Shown piece after piece: positions 62,243 through 64,000 of a stretch of DNA of 64,000 nt (positions are counted from its first letter, which is position 1; each line of letters begins with the position of its first letter). A program made the translations under genes and the position numbers. The notes under the pieces are model-generated. The model had not been told where the DNA came from. It saw only the letters and a list, made by a program, of their open reading frames with translations, and made no database searches. The stretch is from Taenia hydatigena (Eukaryota > Platyhelminthes > Cestoda > Cyclophyllidea > Taeniidae): positions 43,597 to 107,596 of the forward strand of contig JADWOT020001766.1 of assembly GCA_036345935.2 (NCBI GenBank), given 5' to 3'.

Positions 62243-63990
62243 TCAGTCCGCAGACACTTCATAGAGAAGGCGAATAATTCGCATGGTCAGCTCTACATAT
62301 TTCCTCGCATTCTCGTCTTCGCCATTCGGATTTGGGTCCATTTTAGCAGCAAGCTGGCTTTCGAGCATCTTCGTCATTGCCCTAAATTGCTGCTTTAGCT
62401 CGGACAGCATATCATCACCTTCTCCTAAAGGGGCTTGCGCCAACGCTACTTCTGTCTTTTGGGGCTCTAGTTGAGGTTGGGAGCTCTGAGTAGTTCCATG
62501 ACTATCACTGAAACCACTGTCCCACGAGTCCGTTGATGGAGCACATTCGTCTATTTTATGAAACATTGGCTGTACTGCGCATGCTTCATTACCAGAAATT
62601 TTTCCACCGGCCAAATTTGTTTTGTAGCGGCGGTTCTAGAACCATATCTTCACCTAAAAGAAAAGTCAAAATTATGGCTAGTTTAGGCGACTCAATTGTT
62701 GATAACTAGTCACTACACACCAATTGCTGTCCATCGAAAATTCATTTAGCAACTTAATGCCTGACCAACCTGAGTCCCCGTCAAATTGATTCGGCGTGCT
62801 AGTTCTTCGCGTTCATCTGCATTGAGGTATTTTTTTCTGGTTATAGCATTTGACCATCTCACCAATTTGATATGAGGTAAAGAGAACCCTGCGTCTGCCT
62901 TGCCTCTGAGCCTCTGATAACGCCTGGCTTACCTGGGGCTGTTCCGCAGTTGGCAGTGTAAATGGGTTTGAATCAGGAGCAGACATGCTGGAAGCAAGCT
63001 GCTGGAGGAGAAGGTAATTTGGCACTGAGAAAACGCTTTCCAGAAGTTATTGATGCCCATTTAGCGTTGGAAATGGTTGCTGCACCTGTTGACGTAACCT
63101 TGATGACGTGTCGAATAGGAGAGGGTTCGGTGTTGGTAAGGTCGTCAACGTAGCATCAGTTTTAGGTTGCCCTGAGCTTGCACCTTGCTTTGTAGGCAAA
63201 AACAAGTCGATGCAGGATGGTTGTTGTAGTAAAGGCTTTGGGGTGCTAGACGATTGAGGACTGCGTAGGGGAAATACAGGCACTGACCCTAATGCACCCG
63301 ATTTACTGGAGGTAGCCTCAGCAATTTTCTGCCGTTTCGGTGGCATAACACTCAGTTGGTTTTGTTCGTCTTCGTCATTGTTCCGTGGCAAATGCATAAG
63401 GGGAGATTTAGGTGGTTGAAATACAGGCGATTTAGCCAGAGCAGACACCGTCTCTTCCTCCCTTTGTGAAGCAAAACCTGCTGCTTGTTGCGTTTGCTGT
63501 TGCACGGTAGATAACATAGACGATAAGGCGGATTGTTGAGAATCCGAGTTTTTTCCTCTCTCGAATACAACTGAGCGTTCCGCACTAGGTACGCCTGTAA
63601 AAACAAAGCGAATGGAATAAAAACACGTGCATCTGCATAAAACTGGATATTGTCTCCACATTTGTTAGGGTCAAGGGCTTATTCATGTCGAGTGTGCTAT
63701 TCTGAGTATGCAATTGGTCCTGTTTGGTCTCAAACCTCCTGGCTCGACTAAATGCAAATACGTGGATATTGGGGCAGCAGATGAGTCCATCAAAACTCAT
63801 GGCGATAGCTGGACGAAAATTGGTGATAAAAGTACAAAAGCTATAGCCACAAAGGTATGCGAACAAGGGTGAATATAGAGAGTGACAAAATAATTAGGTG
63901 GGCAGTACCATTCGCTTGTAGCGCTGCAAGAATTTGGAGTTGTTCGGGATCTATGAGGTCCAAAAAACTTTTCACTGTAAAGTTGAACAT
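62243..63990 (-). pseudogene. Homeobox pseudogene, locus 5: full length, three disabling mutations
   Basis: This copy best shows the ancestral structure. Exon 1 is 63990-63909 (MFNFTVKSFLDLIDPEQLQI plus seven residues; 82 nt as in locus 4). Intron 1 is about 314 bp, exon 2 is 63594-62770 and exon 3 is 62653-62243, ending LLYEVSAD then TGA. Exon 2 is Ser/Pro/Gln-rich with a PPKRQK basic motif. Lesions: an in-frame TAA at 63049-63047; one extra A in a run of seven (62836-62830) that shifts the frame in the homeobox loop; and TAG at 62638-62636 exactly at homeodomain position 50 (WF-stop-NRRYK). Splice sites look intact. It would otherwise encode about 410 aa. The three lesions are each minimal, so inactivation may be recent, or sequencing/assembly errors should be excluded. 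The promoter lies beyond the window edge. Confidence 0.8.
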
Positions 63991-64000
63991 GACGTACTTG

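Noticed and set aside
1..64000. Search for tRNA, rRNA, CRISPR arrays, LTRs and autonomous transposon genes
   Set aside because: No cloverleaf-like tRNA, rRNA core sequence, regularly spaced short repeat array, or reverse transcriptase/transposase motif was seen by eye.

Overview
This window looks like nuclear DNA of an animal. It shows no prokaryotic layout: there are no operons, no long uninterrupted genes and no closely packed ORFs. The only genes I can recognise are divergent homeobox genes. They have short introns (about 90-370 bp), GT/AG splice sites, TATA/CCAAT-type promoters and AATAAA poly(A) signals. The homeodomain carries Tyr at position 54, the hallmark of the NK-2 class, and has an intron between residues 44 and 45. 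Compact introns and a very divergent NK-2-like homeodomain would fit a flatworm (perhaps a tapeworm), but that host assignment is inference only.

The main content is a dispersed array of one homeobox family: five recognisable copies and one 3'-end scrap. Locus 1 (5.92-7.20 kb, + strand), locus 2 (9.90-10.21 kb, -), locus 3 (24.11-25.81 kb, -), locus 4 (44.05-45.06 kb, -), a scrap at 46.49-46.53 kb (-) and locus 5 (62.24-63.99 kb, -). The ancestral gene has three exons. Exon 1 encodes a 27-residue amphipathic-looking N-terminus. Exon 2 is long and Pro/Gln/Ser-rich and ends at homeodomain residue 44. Exon 3 encodes the DNA-recognition helix and an acidic, probably coiled-coil C-terminus. Only locus 4 retains an open frame through all exons (predicted 270 aa), and it does so despite an internal deletion that removed the 5' half of exon 2. 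The others carry nonsense codons, frameshifts, lost splice acceptors or a deleted recognition helix.

The rest of the window is largely a patchwork of diverged segmental duplications that carried these genes. Pairs or triplets I could align by eye: 0.3-3.4 kb with 46.6-49.4 kb; 10.9-12.1 with 32.8-34.1; 13.15-15.25 with 38.5-40.65; 15.96-16.5 with 34.6-35.2; 18.0-18.7 with 19.2-19.8; 22.2-23.5 with 49.4-50.6 and 55.9-56.7; 50.6-55.0 with 57.3-61.6. There is also a local 632-bp tandem repeat at 40.6-41.8 kb and a degenerate ~170-bp tandem repeat at 17.15-17.75 kb. A ~480-bp segment at 61.6-62.07 kb (relatives at 54.98-55.46 and 23.48-23.93 kb) sits between imperfect ~10-bp direct repeats and behaves like an insertion. 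A short ORF of unknown function recurs just downstream of the homeobox copies.

All other ORFs in the window are short. Except where a duplicated ORF stays similar in both copies (noted below), I do not regard them as genes. I see no tRNA, rRNA, CRISPR array or autonomous transposon coding region.
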